Position numbers and translations under genes: made by a program
Shown: piece by piece, positions 10,879 through 21,790 of the stretch
Layout: each line of letters starts with the position of its first letter
How positions within the stretch are numbered: the first letter of the stretch is position 1
Notes under the pieces: generated by a model
Seen by the model: only the letters and a program-made list of their open reading frames with translations
Database searches by the model: none
Told to the model about the DNA's origin: nothing
Assembly: GCA_002794775.1 (NCBI GenBank)
Contig: NBAY01000041.1
Span: 1-64,000 of the forward strand
DNA from: Porodaedalea pini
Lineage: Eukaryota; Basidiomycota; Agaricomycetes; Hymenochaetales; Hymenochaetaceae
DNA: 64,000 nucleotides
Reading direction: 5' to 3'

Positions 10879-11457
10879 ACGAGGCCAACGTACAACGCCT
10901 TATCCTACGAGCACGAGAGGATTCAGAAGGATGGAGTGACTAGGGACAGTCACTGTTTAAAACGCCCAAGGAGATGTAACACCAACCGGTTCATTGGGCA
11001 TGGAATGAGCGGAACGCACGCGGTGTACGTCACGAAGTCGAAGAGCCTCGACTCGGCAATCGAATGAAGCGGTACACCCGGATCGGCGGAGATTACCCGA
11101 ACACGGAATGCATGCAACGACTGGATCGCACGCATCAGCTACTCGGACCAACCCCGGTGCACTTATCTGTGCGCGTGTCCTCTCGACCCTGCCAAAGGTT
11201 CGTTCATTTGCCTTTGTCTAAACGAACATGCGCCAGCCCGGCATTGGTCGTTCCGGCTCCGTACAAAGGATCCCGAAGCTCACCGACGCTACGCCAAGTC
11301 AACACACGCCATCCCCGCCTTTCAGTAGTTCGGATCGTGGAGCCGCTCAAAGGAACACTCAGGAGGCTCAGTGGTAGGACAATAGAGGACTCGTCTTATT
11401 TTATTTTGCCTTTCATGTTTACGCAGGACACTTGTTTAGTATTTATAGAGCGCCAAA
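10879..11457 (-). other. Probable retroelement leader with primer-binding-like site
   Basis: No convincing ORF. Read on the minus strand, the sequence right after the LTR end (ctacaaca) is tttGGCGCTCTATAAATAC at 11457-11439, in the place and form of a gypsy primer-binding site. About 560 bp of leader follow before the Cys-cluster ORF. Confidence 0.4.
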
Positions 11458-11829
11458 TGTTGTAGATAGGACAGCAAATTCCACCCCCGAGTTTTGACAC
11501 CTAACTTCGTGTGCTATCTCTCAGGACTGTCTCTAGGTACGCCTCGGTGCCTCAGTGACTCGAATCGCTCACCTCGACTTCGTTTTATTTGCGTTGCGCC
11601 CATTGCGCTCGTTCCGTCCGTTCCGTCCTTACCTCGTTTCGCTTCGTTCTCGTTATCTCGACTTTGATTCCCTCTCGTCTCTTATCTTCTGAATTAAGTC
11701 CTGTATCTCACCCCGCTCTCTGGTACTCCAGACGATGTCTGTTGAGCACAGGGACCAGCCGTCCATCCCGAGGACAATCCCACTCCGAGAAGTCATGTTA
11801 GTATTAGCGCGTCTCCGTGACTTCCAACA
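11458..11829 (-). repeat. 372-bp LTR (probable 5' LTR of a minus-strand element or solo-like LTR)
   Basis: The ends are perfect five-base inverted repeats (TGTTG at 11458, CAACA at 11829), as LTRs have. Orientation is taken from the primer-binding-like GGCGCTC on its left side. A GTTGCG/GTTCCG repeat cluster lies inside at 11592-11628, shared with gypsy A and the neighbouring ORF. I find no second copy of this LTR in the window. Confidence 0.5.
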
Positions 11830-12076
11830 CAGCCACCGATGATCCCCCACACATCTCGAGCGCTCCGCCGGCGCTACACTTCGAACACTTCCCTATTAGT
11901 ACGCTTCGTCGATTCCGTTGCCCCTGACACACCGGAATGCACGCAACCCGAATCCTGCGATCCAGAACCCACGGAACTCGACCGGAACGAGGGTATTGAC
12001 CCATTAGACACGTCTCCCTCGAACTCAATCATCTGATTCCTATTCACTAACAACCGGAACTCAGTATTATCAACGG
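11830..12076. other. Unassigned fragment between LTR and gypsy C
   Basis: A 66-codon frame on the plus strand (11839-12036) and a longer minus frame that fuses to the gypsy C integrase are both open, but neither resembles a family I know. It is most likely a scrap of another retroelement. The integrase homology to gypsy B stops exactly at 12077. Confidence 0.35.
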
Positions 12077-14855
12077 TGTTGAAGCTCATAGGGTGATGTC
12101 CGGTGTTCGCATAGAAGGGGGACATCTTTGTTGCCGAGTGTTCGCGATTGTTGTACATGAATTCTGCGAGGGGGAGCCAGTCCTTCCAGTCCGATTGCCG
12201 ATGGTTGACGAAGAGTTGAAGATATTGTTCGAGCTCCTGGTTAATGCATTCTGTTTGACCGTCTGTCTGTGGGTGATACGCCGTTGACGGGTTGCCTTCG
12301 ATGTGCAGGAGTTTGTACAGCTCCTTCATCATTGACGCATCAAACTGCATGCCTTGGTCATGGATGATCTTCTTGGGTAAGCCGTGGAGGCGAAAGACGT
12401 GGTCACGGTACAACTGGGCCATGCCTTCCGCTGACAGCTTCGTCGTTGTCGGAATCACGTGCACCTGCTTCGAAAATCTGTCTACAAAGACGCAGATCAC
12501 ATTATGTCCTTTCAAGTCCGGGAGCTCTCCAATGAGGTCGACCGTGACGATTTCCCAAGGGCCTTCAGGGACTGTGTTTGGGTGGAGCGGTCTCGACCTC
12601 GAGGTTCTGAGGGCCTTCGTTCGTTGACAACGATCGCATCCTCAGACATACACTCGGACTTCGGAGGACATCGACGCCCACCAGAAATCTCGACGGACCA
12701 GCTCCACCATCTTCAATGCTCCTGGATGTCCAGCCAGGACCGAGTCGTGGCACTCTCGCAACACCGCTTCCTTCATCGTCAATGGGACATACATCTTGCC
12801 AAACATATGCCACATCCCGTCGACCTCTGTCATACCCGTCGGCCTCTCCGACTCGTCTTGCACCCTCTGCACCTCACCCACTCGTTCCAACACCTCGTCA
12901 CGTGACGTTCTCACCACCCCACGATTCAGCCACTTCTCCTTGATGAATATGACACCGTCGTTGTCATCCTTGCCTTCATTGTAGCCCGCCTTGCGCGATA
13001 GCAGGTCCGCTTTACCCATTGTCTTTCCCGACTTGTGTTCGAGGTGGAAGTTGAATTCTTTGAGCTCTGTTTGCCAGTGAGCTTGACGATAGCTCAGCTT
13101 CTGCGCCGACCTGAAGTAAGTGAGGTTGGCGTGATCAGACCAGATCTCGATCAGGTGACGGGCGCCGAGGAGGTATTGCCTCCACTCCTTGAGTGCCGAA
13201 ACGATGGCGAGCATCTCCTTGTCGTAGATCTCGTAGTTTCATTCTGCCGGTAGGAGTGCCTCTGACCTGTAGGCGACCACTCTCCACTTCCCTTCCTGCT
13301 TCTGTAACAACACACCTCCAAGTGCGAAGTTCGACGAATCCGCTTCGACACGGAAGGGGCCCTCGTCATTGGCGATGGCCAGGACTGGAGGTGAGCAGAG
13401 ACGTCATCTCAGCTCCTCGAACGCTTCCTGCTGTTTGGTCTCCCATACCCAGTCCTTGTTGCCTGTGAGCGATGTCAACGGATGGACCACCTTGCTGTAG
13501 TCCTTGATGAATCGTCGCAGCCAGTTGCCCATACCGAGAAATTGTTGCAGTTGCTTGACGTTTCGGGGGACTGGCCAGTCTGTGATCGCTTTCGTCTTCG
13601 CCGGGTCCGCCTTGATCTCGCCATTGCTGACGATGTGACCAAGGTACTTTACGACCTTGGCATCGAACTCACACTTCTCCGGTTTCAGGTACAGGCCATT
13701 TTCGTGGAGGATCTGAAGTACACGTCTTGACGTCTCTATATGTTCCTCAAGAGTTTGCGAGAGGATCAGGATGTCGTCAAGGTAGACGATGATCAGATTA
13801 TCGTAGATAAGGCCCTTGAAAATGTGGTTTACAAAGGCCTGGAACGTCGCCGGTGCGTTGCAAAGACCAAAGAACATGACCGTTGGTTTGAAGAGGCCCA
13901 TGTTTGTGCGAAAAGCTGCCTTCCACTTGTTGCCTTCACGGATCCGGACGTTGTAGTATCCCCAGCGAAGGTCAAGCTTAGTGATGAACTTCGCTTTCTT
14001 GACCTTGTCGACAAGCTCGTCAATGAGGGGGAGAGGATACTTATTCTTGATCGTACCATCGTTGAGCTTTCGGTAGTCTTGAATCGGACGTAGCAATTTG
14101 TCGGCCTTCTTGATGAAGAAGAAGGGTGACACCATGGGCGATATTGAACATCAGATGCAACCAGACTTCATATTCTCATCGAGGAAGTCCTTGAGCGACT
14201 GCTGCTCTGTTGGCATGAGCGGGTAGATCTTGCAGTCACTGGGCTTGAAGTCAGGCTTTAGGTCGATGACGTGGTCCCATGGTCGGTGTTCAGGCAACTT
14301 CTCAAATCCCTTCTCCGAGAAGACGTCGGTGTAGTCGTTGAGGTATGCGGGCCAGGACACCTTGTCCATTCGCACCTCTCTCATCCTCCTCGTTTCTTCC
14401 ACATCCTCCTTCTTGATCGAGCACTCCTCCGGGCAACGGGTGAATTCAATCAAACCCATCTTCCAGTCGACCTCAGGGTTGTGACGTCTGAGCCAGTCGT
14501 ACCCTAGGAAGATATTTGACGATGCAAGCAATGTCACCGCAAGCACAATCCTTTCCTTGTGGGGTCCGATCATTAGCTCAACGTCAACGTAACTCTCGAT
14601 CAATCCCACCTCATTGTGCGTGCCGTCAGCATTGAGCACTGCGAGGGGCCTAATGTAGCGTTTGGTCTCCAACCCGTATCGCTCGACGAACCTCACATCG
14701 ATGCATGATCCTGTGCATCCCGAATCCACGAGGGCGTGCGCATCCACCTCTCTTGTCTCACCGGCTACGCTGTGTCCGACGTTCAGGAGGAGGTCCAGCT
14801 GGCGTCTGCCAGTTCCCCTCATGAACAACTGCTCGTACTCGTTCTCTTCGTTCAC
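12077..14855 (-). pseudogene. Gypsy C1 Pol: protease, reverse transcriptase, RNase H, partial integrase
   Basis: Order on the minus strand: aspartic protease (ALVDSGCTGSCIDVRF, about 14755-14705), linker, reverse transcriptase with LRPIQDYRKLN and the catalytic YLDDILIL (about 13805-13780), RNase H, an H-x-H...C-x2-C integrase zinc site (CHDSVLAGHPG) and the integrase core (CVFVDRFSKQVHVIP, then D...E with YHPQTDGQTE). In-frame TGA stops interrupt it at 14151-14153, 13404-13406 and 12642-12644. In gypsy B the same places carry Arg codons, so these look like CGA to TGA changes. A further stop lies near 13240 (Gln in gypsy B). The integrase is truncated after SFNTV. Confidence 0.85.
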
Positions 14856-14986
14856 ACCGGTGGGGGCTTCGTAATCGGAAAAACCATCTATGTTGTTTGC
14901 ATCTACGTATCGTACAGACGGTTGGTTATATTTTATTGAGTCCAGATACGAAGCCCCTTGTTCTTCTCGGTCAGTCGCCCCGATGG

Positions 14987-16339
14987 CTACGCCTGACCAT
15001 TCGCAAAATCCTGCGAGTCGACGACCTCTTCGTCATCACCTGCTTCTTCCACGTAGTCCTCCACCATCGTCCTTCGAGTGTCTACGACTTCCTCGAAGGC
15101 CGATTCCTTCATCGCGCTGAGCTCATCTGCGAGGAGGCGACGCTCACCTGGTGCCATCATCTGCAGCATACGCTGCATGATCGTCTTCCCCTGCAGGCAC
15201 GCGTCCTTGAAGTGACCAAGCTGGCCACAGATCCAGCACACACATCTGCATTGCACCTCATTCATTGAGACGTCCATTGGTTGTCCGGCGCCTCCAAAGG
15301 TTACGCCGGTCGCGTCGCGTTTGTCGACGTGGGGGGTGGGGGGCTGACGGCGAGCCGGGGGCACCTGCTGCTGCTGCTGGCGCAGTGGGGGCAGGAACGC
15401 GCGTCCTCGTTGGATTGCACAGATTTGCTGTTCGCCTCGGTCGATCTCGATGGCTTTCTTCTTCCAGGCGTCGTACGTTGTTGGAACCGGCGTCGACCTC
15501 AGCACTCCACGGACCACTTTGATGTTCGTCGCCCTCTTCAAGTGGTCGCAGATTATGGTGTCATCTGTCAGTCCTGCCATCATGATGATGGTGTCGAGTT
15601 TCTGGAAGAACTTGTCGGCGGAGAGGTCCTTCTGGACCTGGGTTCGGAAGAGTGCCAAAGCTTTCTCCTTCTGATTCGGGTCGTCAAACGAGGCATCTAG
15701 CCTCTCCTGGAATCTAGTCCAGTCATCTGTGAATCTCACCACGCCATTCGTTGTGAACTCTTCGACGTAGTTTTGCGCCCACGTCGACGCGTTACCACCT
15801 TTGAGGTAGGAGAGGGCAAGATAGATCTTGCTCGACGACGAGGGGTACTTCGCGGGGTTCGCCAAGACAAAGAGGGTGACCTCACGTCTGAAGTCGAGGT
15901 AATCGTTGCCACCAGCGAATTCGCGTGGTCGGGCAACGTTGATTGAGGGAGCGGGGGCAGCCGGAGTGTTCGTCACTTGCTGAGCAAAGGCCGCGGCGAT
16001 TAGCGCTGCGAGTTCCCGCTGCTGTTGTTGGTTGAATCCCGTAGATGTCAACATTGTTGGTACAGGCGTATGTGTCAAACGTTCGGGGGGTGTTGGCGGT
16101 GACGAATCTCTACGGGGTGTACAATAGCCTCCTGGTTTGCTGGGGAGGACGACCAACGATGTCGAGACTGTAGGGGACAATGGTGTGTGAGAGGTTCGAG
16201 GTGCCCACCGGACTCGTTGAGCTCGTTCGTCAGTCGAGTACCAAGCGTGTCTAACGTCACTCCACCAGATGTCGTAGGTGACGTGCTCGCTGTTGGTCGC
16301 GACGTACGAAGCGCGGTCGGGGTCGTATCGTGATGACAA
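14987..16339 (-). CDS. Gypsy C1 Gag polyprotein with CCHC zinc knuckle
   Basis: Open for 450 codons. The N-terminal half has DIWWSDVRHAWYS and a proline-rich linker. The core capsid-like domain reads RPREFAGGNDYLDFRREV...YLALSYLKGGNASTWAQNY, followed by an R-F-Q-E-R-L-D-A-S-F-D-D motif and a zinc knuckle CWICGQLGHFKDAC at about codons 366-379. Gag assembles the cytoplasmic virus-like particle and packages element RNA. The upstream DIWWS part is also open and conserved in gypsy B and in the C2 fragment, so it belongs to the protein rather than to a leader. The true start could lie upstream of 16339, since the frame has no unique Met. It is the only intact ORF of this element. Confidence 0.75.
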   Translation of the reverse strand: MSSRYDPDRASYVATNSEHVTYDIWWSDVRHAWYSTDERAQRVRWAPRTSHTPLSPTVSTSLVVLPSKPGGYCTPRRDSSPPTPPERLTHTPVPTMLTSTGFNQQQQRELAALIAAAFAQQVTNTPAAPAPSINVARPREFAGGNDYLDFRREVTLFVLANPAKYPSSSSKIYLALSYLKGGNASTWAQNYVEEFTTNGVVRFTDDWTRFQERLDASFDDPNQKEKALALFRTQVQKDLSADKFFQKLDTIIMMAGLTDDTIICDHLKRATNIKVVRGVLRSTPVPTTYDAWKKKAIEIDRGEQQICAIQRGRAFLPPLRQQQQQVPPARRQPPTPHVDKRDATGVTFGGAGQPMDVSMNEVQCRCVCWICGQLGHFKDACLQGKTIMQRMLQMMAPGERRLLADELSAMKESAFEEVVDTRRTMVEDYVEEAGDDEEVVDSQDFANGQA

Positions 16340-16780
16340 AGGGAGGGCGAGCTGTTGCTCCTCTGTGAGATCTATTTTGACTAGACCGGAGGGGGAACAG
16401 GGAGGGGTTGATTGTCCGGATGAACGTTACGCTGACGAAGGACAGGTTTGTCGGCGAATTTGATGACGAGGCGGAAGGATGCAGCCGAGATCACAATCGA
16501 CAATGATGTCGACGACTGTACACGATGCGATACCCACGTCCACGTCAGATGGTTCCTCCACCAAAGGGAGAGACGGAGAGCCAGAGTCGGAAAAAACGTT
16601 GGTTGGAAGGTTCACATAATACACGAACGTCCGAAAACATCCGGGCAGGGTTGAGGGTTTGTCGTTCAGGGGGTTTACACATCGAGTCCTTTGAGGGGAA
16701 ATGCTCCTCTAGACCGAGTGAAGGCGAGTCGACAGCGACGACGTACGCTGGGGATGAGCCTGGGGGTGGTTCTGCTTTTA

Positions 16781-17207
16781 TGTTAGGCAGGAGTCCAGGA
16801 GATAACTCGGACTGGGCAGGCCTCGGCTAACTGTTGTCTGGGATGTGCTGATAACTCGAGCGGGGACTCGGGACACGCTTACTCAGACTAGGTCGTCGCG
16901 GAGGTAAGAGGATTAATACAAGTCTAAACTAATACAAGGGGGATGAGTCTCACCTAGGTCGTCGCGGAGGTAAGAGGAAAAGCAGAACAAGGAGTTCATG
17001 CGATTCCTGAGACCTTATATAGCGACGACCGTGAGATGATATTACCTAATGTTACATAAGGGGACGGAATGGAACGAATGAAGGTCACGTGAAAGGAGTG
17101 TGGGAAATGATTGTAAAGATGGTTAATTATAATTAAAAGGAGCGATTAAAATAAAAGAAATGGTAAAAAGGAAAACAAAAGAAAGGGGGAAAGTTCGAGT
17201 CCTGACA
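16781..17207 (-). repeat. 5' LTR of gypsy C1 (427 bp) with self-complementary primer site at 16768-16780
   Basis: Ends TGTTAGG...CCTGACA on the plus strand. Just inside the element the minus strand reads TAAAAGCAGAACC. Inside the LTR, downstream of a TATATAAGG box (about 17014-17022), the sense strand reads GTTCTGCTTTT, the exact complement. The same pairing occurs in gypsy B. Confidence 0.75.
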
Positions 17208-18270
17208 GGTTCAGGAGGGGGGGGGGGTTGGGGGCGACGACTCTCATCGTGATTCTCAGTACGGTCCTGGAATCGGTGGGAGGATAACAGTAGATGTCGA
17301 TGCCGTGGGTGACAACGGCGTACGAGGAGTCCACCTGGTTCTACGTGCTCTGTCGTCGGTTGAGTACCACGCCTTTCTGATGTCACTCCACCAGATGTCG
17401 TGGGTGACGCCTTGATTATCAGTTGCGATGTACGAGGCTCATTCAGGGTCGTATCGCGACAAAGAAGGGAGAGCCCGCTGTTGTTCCTCTGTGGTCTCTA
17501 TTTTGGCTAAGATGGTGGGGAGACAGGGAGCGGTTGTTTGTTCGCTCTGGGGTTATGCCAATGTTGAACGAGTTCGTTGGCGAAGTTGATGATTAAGCGA
17601 AAGGATGCAGCAGTGATAACAATCGACAATGACGTCGACAACTGTACTCTCAGGGTTACCCATGTCCAAGTTAGATGGCTCCTCCACCAAAGGGAAATAC
17701 GGAGAGCCAGGGTCAGGAAAAATTGATTGGGAGATTTTATGTAATACACAAACGTCCAGGCAGGGTTGAGGGTTGTCATTTAGGGGGTTTACACATCAAG
17801 TCCGTTGAGGGGAGCACTCCTCTAGGCTGAGTGAAGGTGAGTCGACAGTGACAATGTACGCTGGGGATGAGCCTGGGTAGAGTTCTGCTTTTATATTAGG
17901 CAGGAGTTTGGGAGACGCTCGAACAGGGCAGGCCTTGGCTGACTGTCGTCTGGGATGTGCTATACTTGAGCGGGGACTCGGGACACACTGTACTCAGGCT
18001 AGGTCGTTGTGGAGGTAAGAGGATTAATACAAGTCTAGACTAATACAAGGGGGACGAGTCTCACCTAGGTCGTTGCGGAGGTAAGAGGAAAAGCAGAACA
18101 AGAAGTTCATGCAATTCCTGATGCTTCTTATAGCGGCAACCGTGAGACTATATTATCTAAGATTACATAAACAAGTGGAATGGAACAAATGAAGGTCATG
18201 TGAAAGGAGTGTGGGAAATGATTGAAAAGACGATTAAATATAATGGAAAGGGGCGATTAAAATAAAAGAA
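17208..18270 (-). mobile_element. Gypsy C2 fragment: Gag N-terminus, leader and truncated LTR
   Basis: Minus-strand homology to the 5' part of C1 and B: DIWWSDIRKAWYS (about 17395-17355), a proline run encoded by a tract of more than ten Gs at 17217-17230 (plus strand), a leader, and an LTR beginning at about 17894 (TATTAGG) that is cut at 18270. It lies directly behind the C1 5' LTR, so C1 either inserted into C2 or recombined with it. Stops in the Gag part show it is dead. Confidence 0.7.
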
Positions 18271-18397
18271 TGTTAGAGTACAACCATGTACTCAACAATC
18301 ACTTAACCATCATACCCACCTACGATGCGGGCAGAGGTCGAGCGATGTGGGAGAACGATAGCGGCCACCGATCAGGCGACCGCCGCGCCCACAGACA
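18271..18397. other. Short unassigned segment between gypsy C2 and CGE copy 3
   Basis: Starts TGTTAGAGTAC, which has the look of an LTR start, and breaks the C2 LTR. No ORF or second copy is recognised. It forms the outer flank of the CGE copy 3 terminal module. Confidence 0.3.
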
Positions 18398-18575
18398 CTT
18401 GAGGTAGTGGGCCATTGGGATGGCAAGCTACGATTACTGTTTTCTGTGTCTTTCATTTTATATGAGAGGACTAAAGCTTGCAAATTATACTAAAATATTA
18501 TTCTCATTAGTGAATTATTTAGTATTCAGTAAACAGTAATCATAGCTTGCCATCCTAATGGCCCACTACCTCAAG
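18398..18575. repeat. 178-bp terminal inverted-repeat module of CGE copy 3
   Basis: Same length and arms as the modules at 5934-6111 and 46050-46227, with several substitutions in the centre. The inner flank is TA (18576-18577), the outer flank is CA rather than TA. It lies about 240 bp closer to the CAP-Gly block than in copies 1 and 2. Confidence 0.75.
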
Positions 18576-18814
18576 TACTAACTAAAAAACCAGCAGCATT
18601 CAAAAATTGATTAAAAATTTCTCCAAAAGGTGCAATTCGAGAATCCAGAGTGATATGATTGAGTAGACAAGAGAGGAATATGAACATGCCAACAAGTGAT
18701 TTCAGTGATAAGGGCATCTGTCCAGAGCAAGGAGTGACTAAACATGGGAGTAGGGTAAAAGAAAGAAAGAAAGAAAAAGAAAAAGGGCAGGAATCCGAAC
18801 TTAAATATGTTCCA

Positions 18815-19500
18815 AGATTCACAAGCCCGAACCGACAGCATCTACAACATACAGCACCTGCTGTGGCCTCACAAAGAGACCTCGATACTCTGCGTTCGAC
18901 ATGTCCGACACTGACGGCGAACTGCTACGGAAACACTTCTTGCGGTCAACGTTGAGCTGCTCCCCCTCGCGCTTCGTGCCCTTCCAGCCACTAATAACAC
19001 TAGTTCCACAGTTATTCGTCAAATCAACGCATTGCCGGCTGGTCATGCATTCGTCGTCACCCCATTCCGATGCCAAAGTAGCGCACGCCACCCCATGAGC
19101 CGTCATTCCACTGGCGGCCCTCAAGCTGATCGTCTGCCCAAGCATCACCCACGGGCATCTCGACACCGACCCATGGCCCGCTCTCACCCTCAACCTCGCC
19201 GATATAACGGGCAAACGCACGGAACCGCTTCTGCCTTGAAGTAATGATACATGGAATGCCGATGTCCAATGTAGCGCCACGGGGTTGCAGCATGTCCGTC
19301 TCCCCCGCAGACACTCGATTGAGGGTAATGGTGTCATTCGATTCCTTGTGCCGCAATGTAGCGAGAGTTGTATTTGATCCGTTGTCGCTCGATCGCAGAG
19401 ATCTGTCGTCTGCGATGATGGCATCCATCCGCCCTTTCCCCTTCCCCTCCCTTTAATCGTCAATGTACTGCCTGTATTGGGAGGATCTTCAGGGTCAATA
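18815..19500 (-). pseudogene. CAP-Gly domain fragment (CGE copy 3)
   Basis: The minus strand reads MPSKENIDPEDPPNTGSTL, a GK-rich run, then an intact CAP-Gly core with GPWVGVEMPVGDAWADDQLEG and WNDGSWGGVRYF (about 19190-19075). The Trp codon that is a stop in copies 1 and 2 is intact here. The end, LYVVDAVGSGL, is preserved at about 18819. It is better preserved than the copy 1 version, but has frame shifts around 19440 and 19060. The block joins RPB1 at about 19505. Confidence 0.65.
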
Positions 19501-19504
19501 TTTT

Positions 19505-20830
19505 CCTTAGATGGCATTTTCGGCAATGGCCAAGCTTTCCGCGATACGGCCAGCAACGTAGTTCATCGTAAGTTTCCTGTCAAGCATCTTCAAGCGATCG
19601 AGCTCAAGATGAAGTAGCCATGGCGACTGAAGATGAGGACCCGACTCAATTTCCTCGTCGGAGATGGAGAAGAATGCATCAACAAACTCCTTATCATCCT
19701 CAATGATCGTCGTACTTGAATCAGGATCGTAGTAGATCTCGACCGTCGCTGTAACGGTACGCAGCGATGTGTGCACAAGTTCTGTTTGCACCGACTTGGC
19801 CCTCGTGTCGACAGCAGCAATTTCTGGGTCCAGGTACACGGAGTCTTGATATTCACGGCGATGTTGATGATTTCTTTAAGACGCGGCACACCGAGCGTGA
19901 CGTTTTTACTCGAAACACCAGCGTAATGGAAGGTATTTAGTGTCATCTGCGTCGCCGGCTCACCAATCGACTGGGCAGCAAGTATGCCGCACATCTCGCC
20001 CGGATGAGCGACCGACTGGTTGAACTTCATCTCCACCTCGCCCAAGACCCAGTCAAACGCTTCTCTGTTGAGATGGAACTCCTCTAGGACTGGACACGCG
20101 GCAAAAGTCGCCCGAAGGAGCATGCGGAATGCAACAGAAGCGTTCTCGGCAGCTTCCTTTATTAAAAGATCGTCGCCGCGCACAACGATGAGGCGGTCTG
20201 CGAGCTGCTGCACCTGCTCAATGATGTAAACCGGCTCCAGATCGCTCGGTTTTCTGTGGTCGATATAGAAAATCTGCGTTGCATTCTGCACGATGCGGTT
20301 CAGGTTGACAGGAAGATAGTGGGCAGCGGAATTGTCACGGCCCGGGAAAATGAATTCATGTAGCAAGTTACGATCCTCATGAAGACGGCCGTATTCCTCA
20401 TCGAGTTTTTGCCGGAGCTCGAGGGATGAGTCGTCGATACCGATTTGCAAAACATCAGGAAGGAATCCACCCTTTGGGTCAGTGACGTCGACCCGATAGC
20501 GAGGTTCGAACTCACGATCACTGATACCGAACGTTTTGATCGTTTGCCGTTCAATAAAAGCACCGTCCAGTGAGTTTCGTACAGTCCCGTCGTAGCAGAC
20601 AGCCACGTCTTCGAGTGCCTTTACAAGTCGACACTGAATGTAACCAGTCTCGGCCGTCTTGACAGCGGTATCGATCAAACCTTCGCGACCAGCCATAGTG
20701 TGGAAGAAAAACTCTTGTGGAGTTAATCCACGAAGATACGAGTTCTCAACGAAACCGCGCGCCTCTGGGCCGAAGTCATCCTCCGTAAAGTGAGGTAGAG
20801 TGCGATGCCCGAAGCCAAACGGGATTCACT
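19505..20830 (-). pseudogene. RPB1 fragment with a 368-codon open frame (CGE copy 3)
   Basis: Open from 20696 to 19590 (minus). It begins at VEGK*IPFGF near 20830 and runs through [34 protein letters not shown] and [12 protein letters not shown] to the highly conserved RPB1 block [20 protein letters not shown], then [16 protein letters not shown] and [10 protein letters not shown]. It then shifts frame at IKTP (about 19850) through a small deletion and continues in another frame to RIAESL (19507). It retains the Trp at EAFDWVLGE that is a stop in copies 1 and 2. It lacks the catalytic NADFDGD exon. Introns are absent from this stretch, as expected if it comes from one long exon. Confidence 0.88.
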
Positions 20831-20833
20831 TCC

Positions 20834-21790
20834 CTTCAACGGCTAACATCTCTCGTTGTTATACCCAATAACGTTGTTGTTTGTTGGATCCGGATTCGCG
20901 TTGAGGTAACGTTGTATAAGGTCGCGTGATTCCTCGGCGGTGAAGCGGAATAAAATATGCAAACGTTCAAAATAACGAAAATAGAGACGGACTGGATGGC
21001 GTGTCTCGGTCGCAGAATCACGGTACTGCAGGAAATTGTTGGGCAGTTGTGGGGGACCCACCATTTCACTTGCGCGTTGCAAGCCGAGGATGAGAAGATC
21101 GAGGACAAGACCATAATATTGGAAGACAAAGGCAGAGAACTGCAGACCGCGGATCATCCCGTATGTGTTCGTATGTGCCATATCTTTGTAGGTGAAAACA
21201 CAGTTATTATTCGCTGTGATATAGTCCGCAAGATTATGGTCGAGAATAAGACGAAGCAAACGGTTGAGAAGGGTCAAGTCAATCTTTTCGTAGACCTTCG
21301 ACAGTACGGTCTCCATCATCACTACGCATTCGCCCTCGCTTGTCTCCCAGATGTCCGTCAAGTTATTGATACCCTGACAACACTTGTACACCAGAAGGGG
21401 AGGAGGTTCAATGTCCGCAGGCTTGATCCATGCCGGGAATAACCCGCGCCTGTCAGCCTCAAAGAATAAGAACAGGTCAAGATATGTGTCTGTAATCTTC
21501 TCAACGGGTTCGATGTCGTAGCAGGGGATGAGCTTGCCATATGTGTCGAAGAACTCAATGCCTGCCTCTCTGAAGGCTCGCCGAGCGAGCAAGAGACGCT
21601 TGATCCTAGACAGACCTGCACGCGAATCGATTAGCTACACCCTACGACCAATTAGAAAAAAAACATACATTCGCGTGGATTGTCATACGCCTGCTCAAAG
21701 AGAGCAAGCTCCTCACGCTGAGATTTGTTAAGACGACCTTTGACGCTGTGCGCGTCATGCTTGTACGAAAGGGGACTGTATGGAAACATC
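20834..21790 (-). pseudogene. PRP8 (U5 snRNP splicing factor) fragment (CGE copy 3)
   Basis: The minus strand reads [20 protein letters not shown], then a 50-nt intron with gtatgt...gcag borders at about 21670-21620. A 249-codon open frame (21592-20843) follows with [81 protein letters not shown] and [16 protein letters not shown], ending VIGYNNERC followed by TAG where the family has Trp. PRP8 is the protein core of the spliceosome. After TTAGCCG the sequence switches to RPB1, with GCCG shared by both sources. The same TAG appears in the PRP8 piece at 50561-51956, so the two share ancestry. Confidence 0.88.

Larger units (their letters stand above)
12077..17207 (-). mobile_element. Gypsy C1: chromovirus-type Ty3/gypsy element, 3' end lost
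   Basis: It is read on the minus strand as 5' LTR (17207-16781), leader, gag (ORF ending at 14987), protease, reverse transcriptase, RNase H and integrase, ending abruptly at 12077 inside integrase. It is a clear relative of gypsy B (31955-38196): the same gene order, similar protein text and the same LTR plan. The 3' part (integrase end, chromodomain, 3' LTR) is replaced by unrelated sequence. Confidence 0.85.

Noticed and set aside
20834..21790. A working PRP8 gene
   Set aside because: About 300 of some 2,300 residues, ending in a stop and fused to RPB1.
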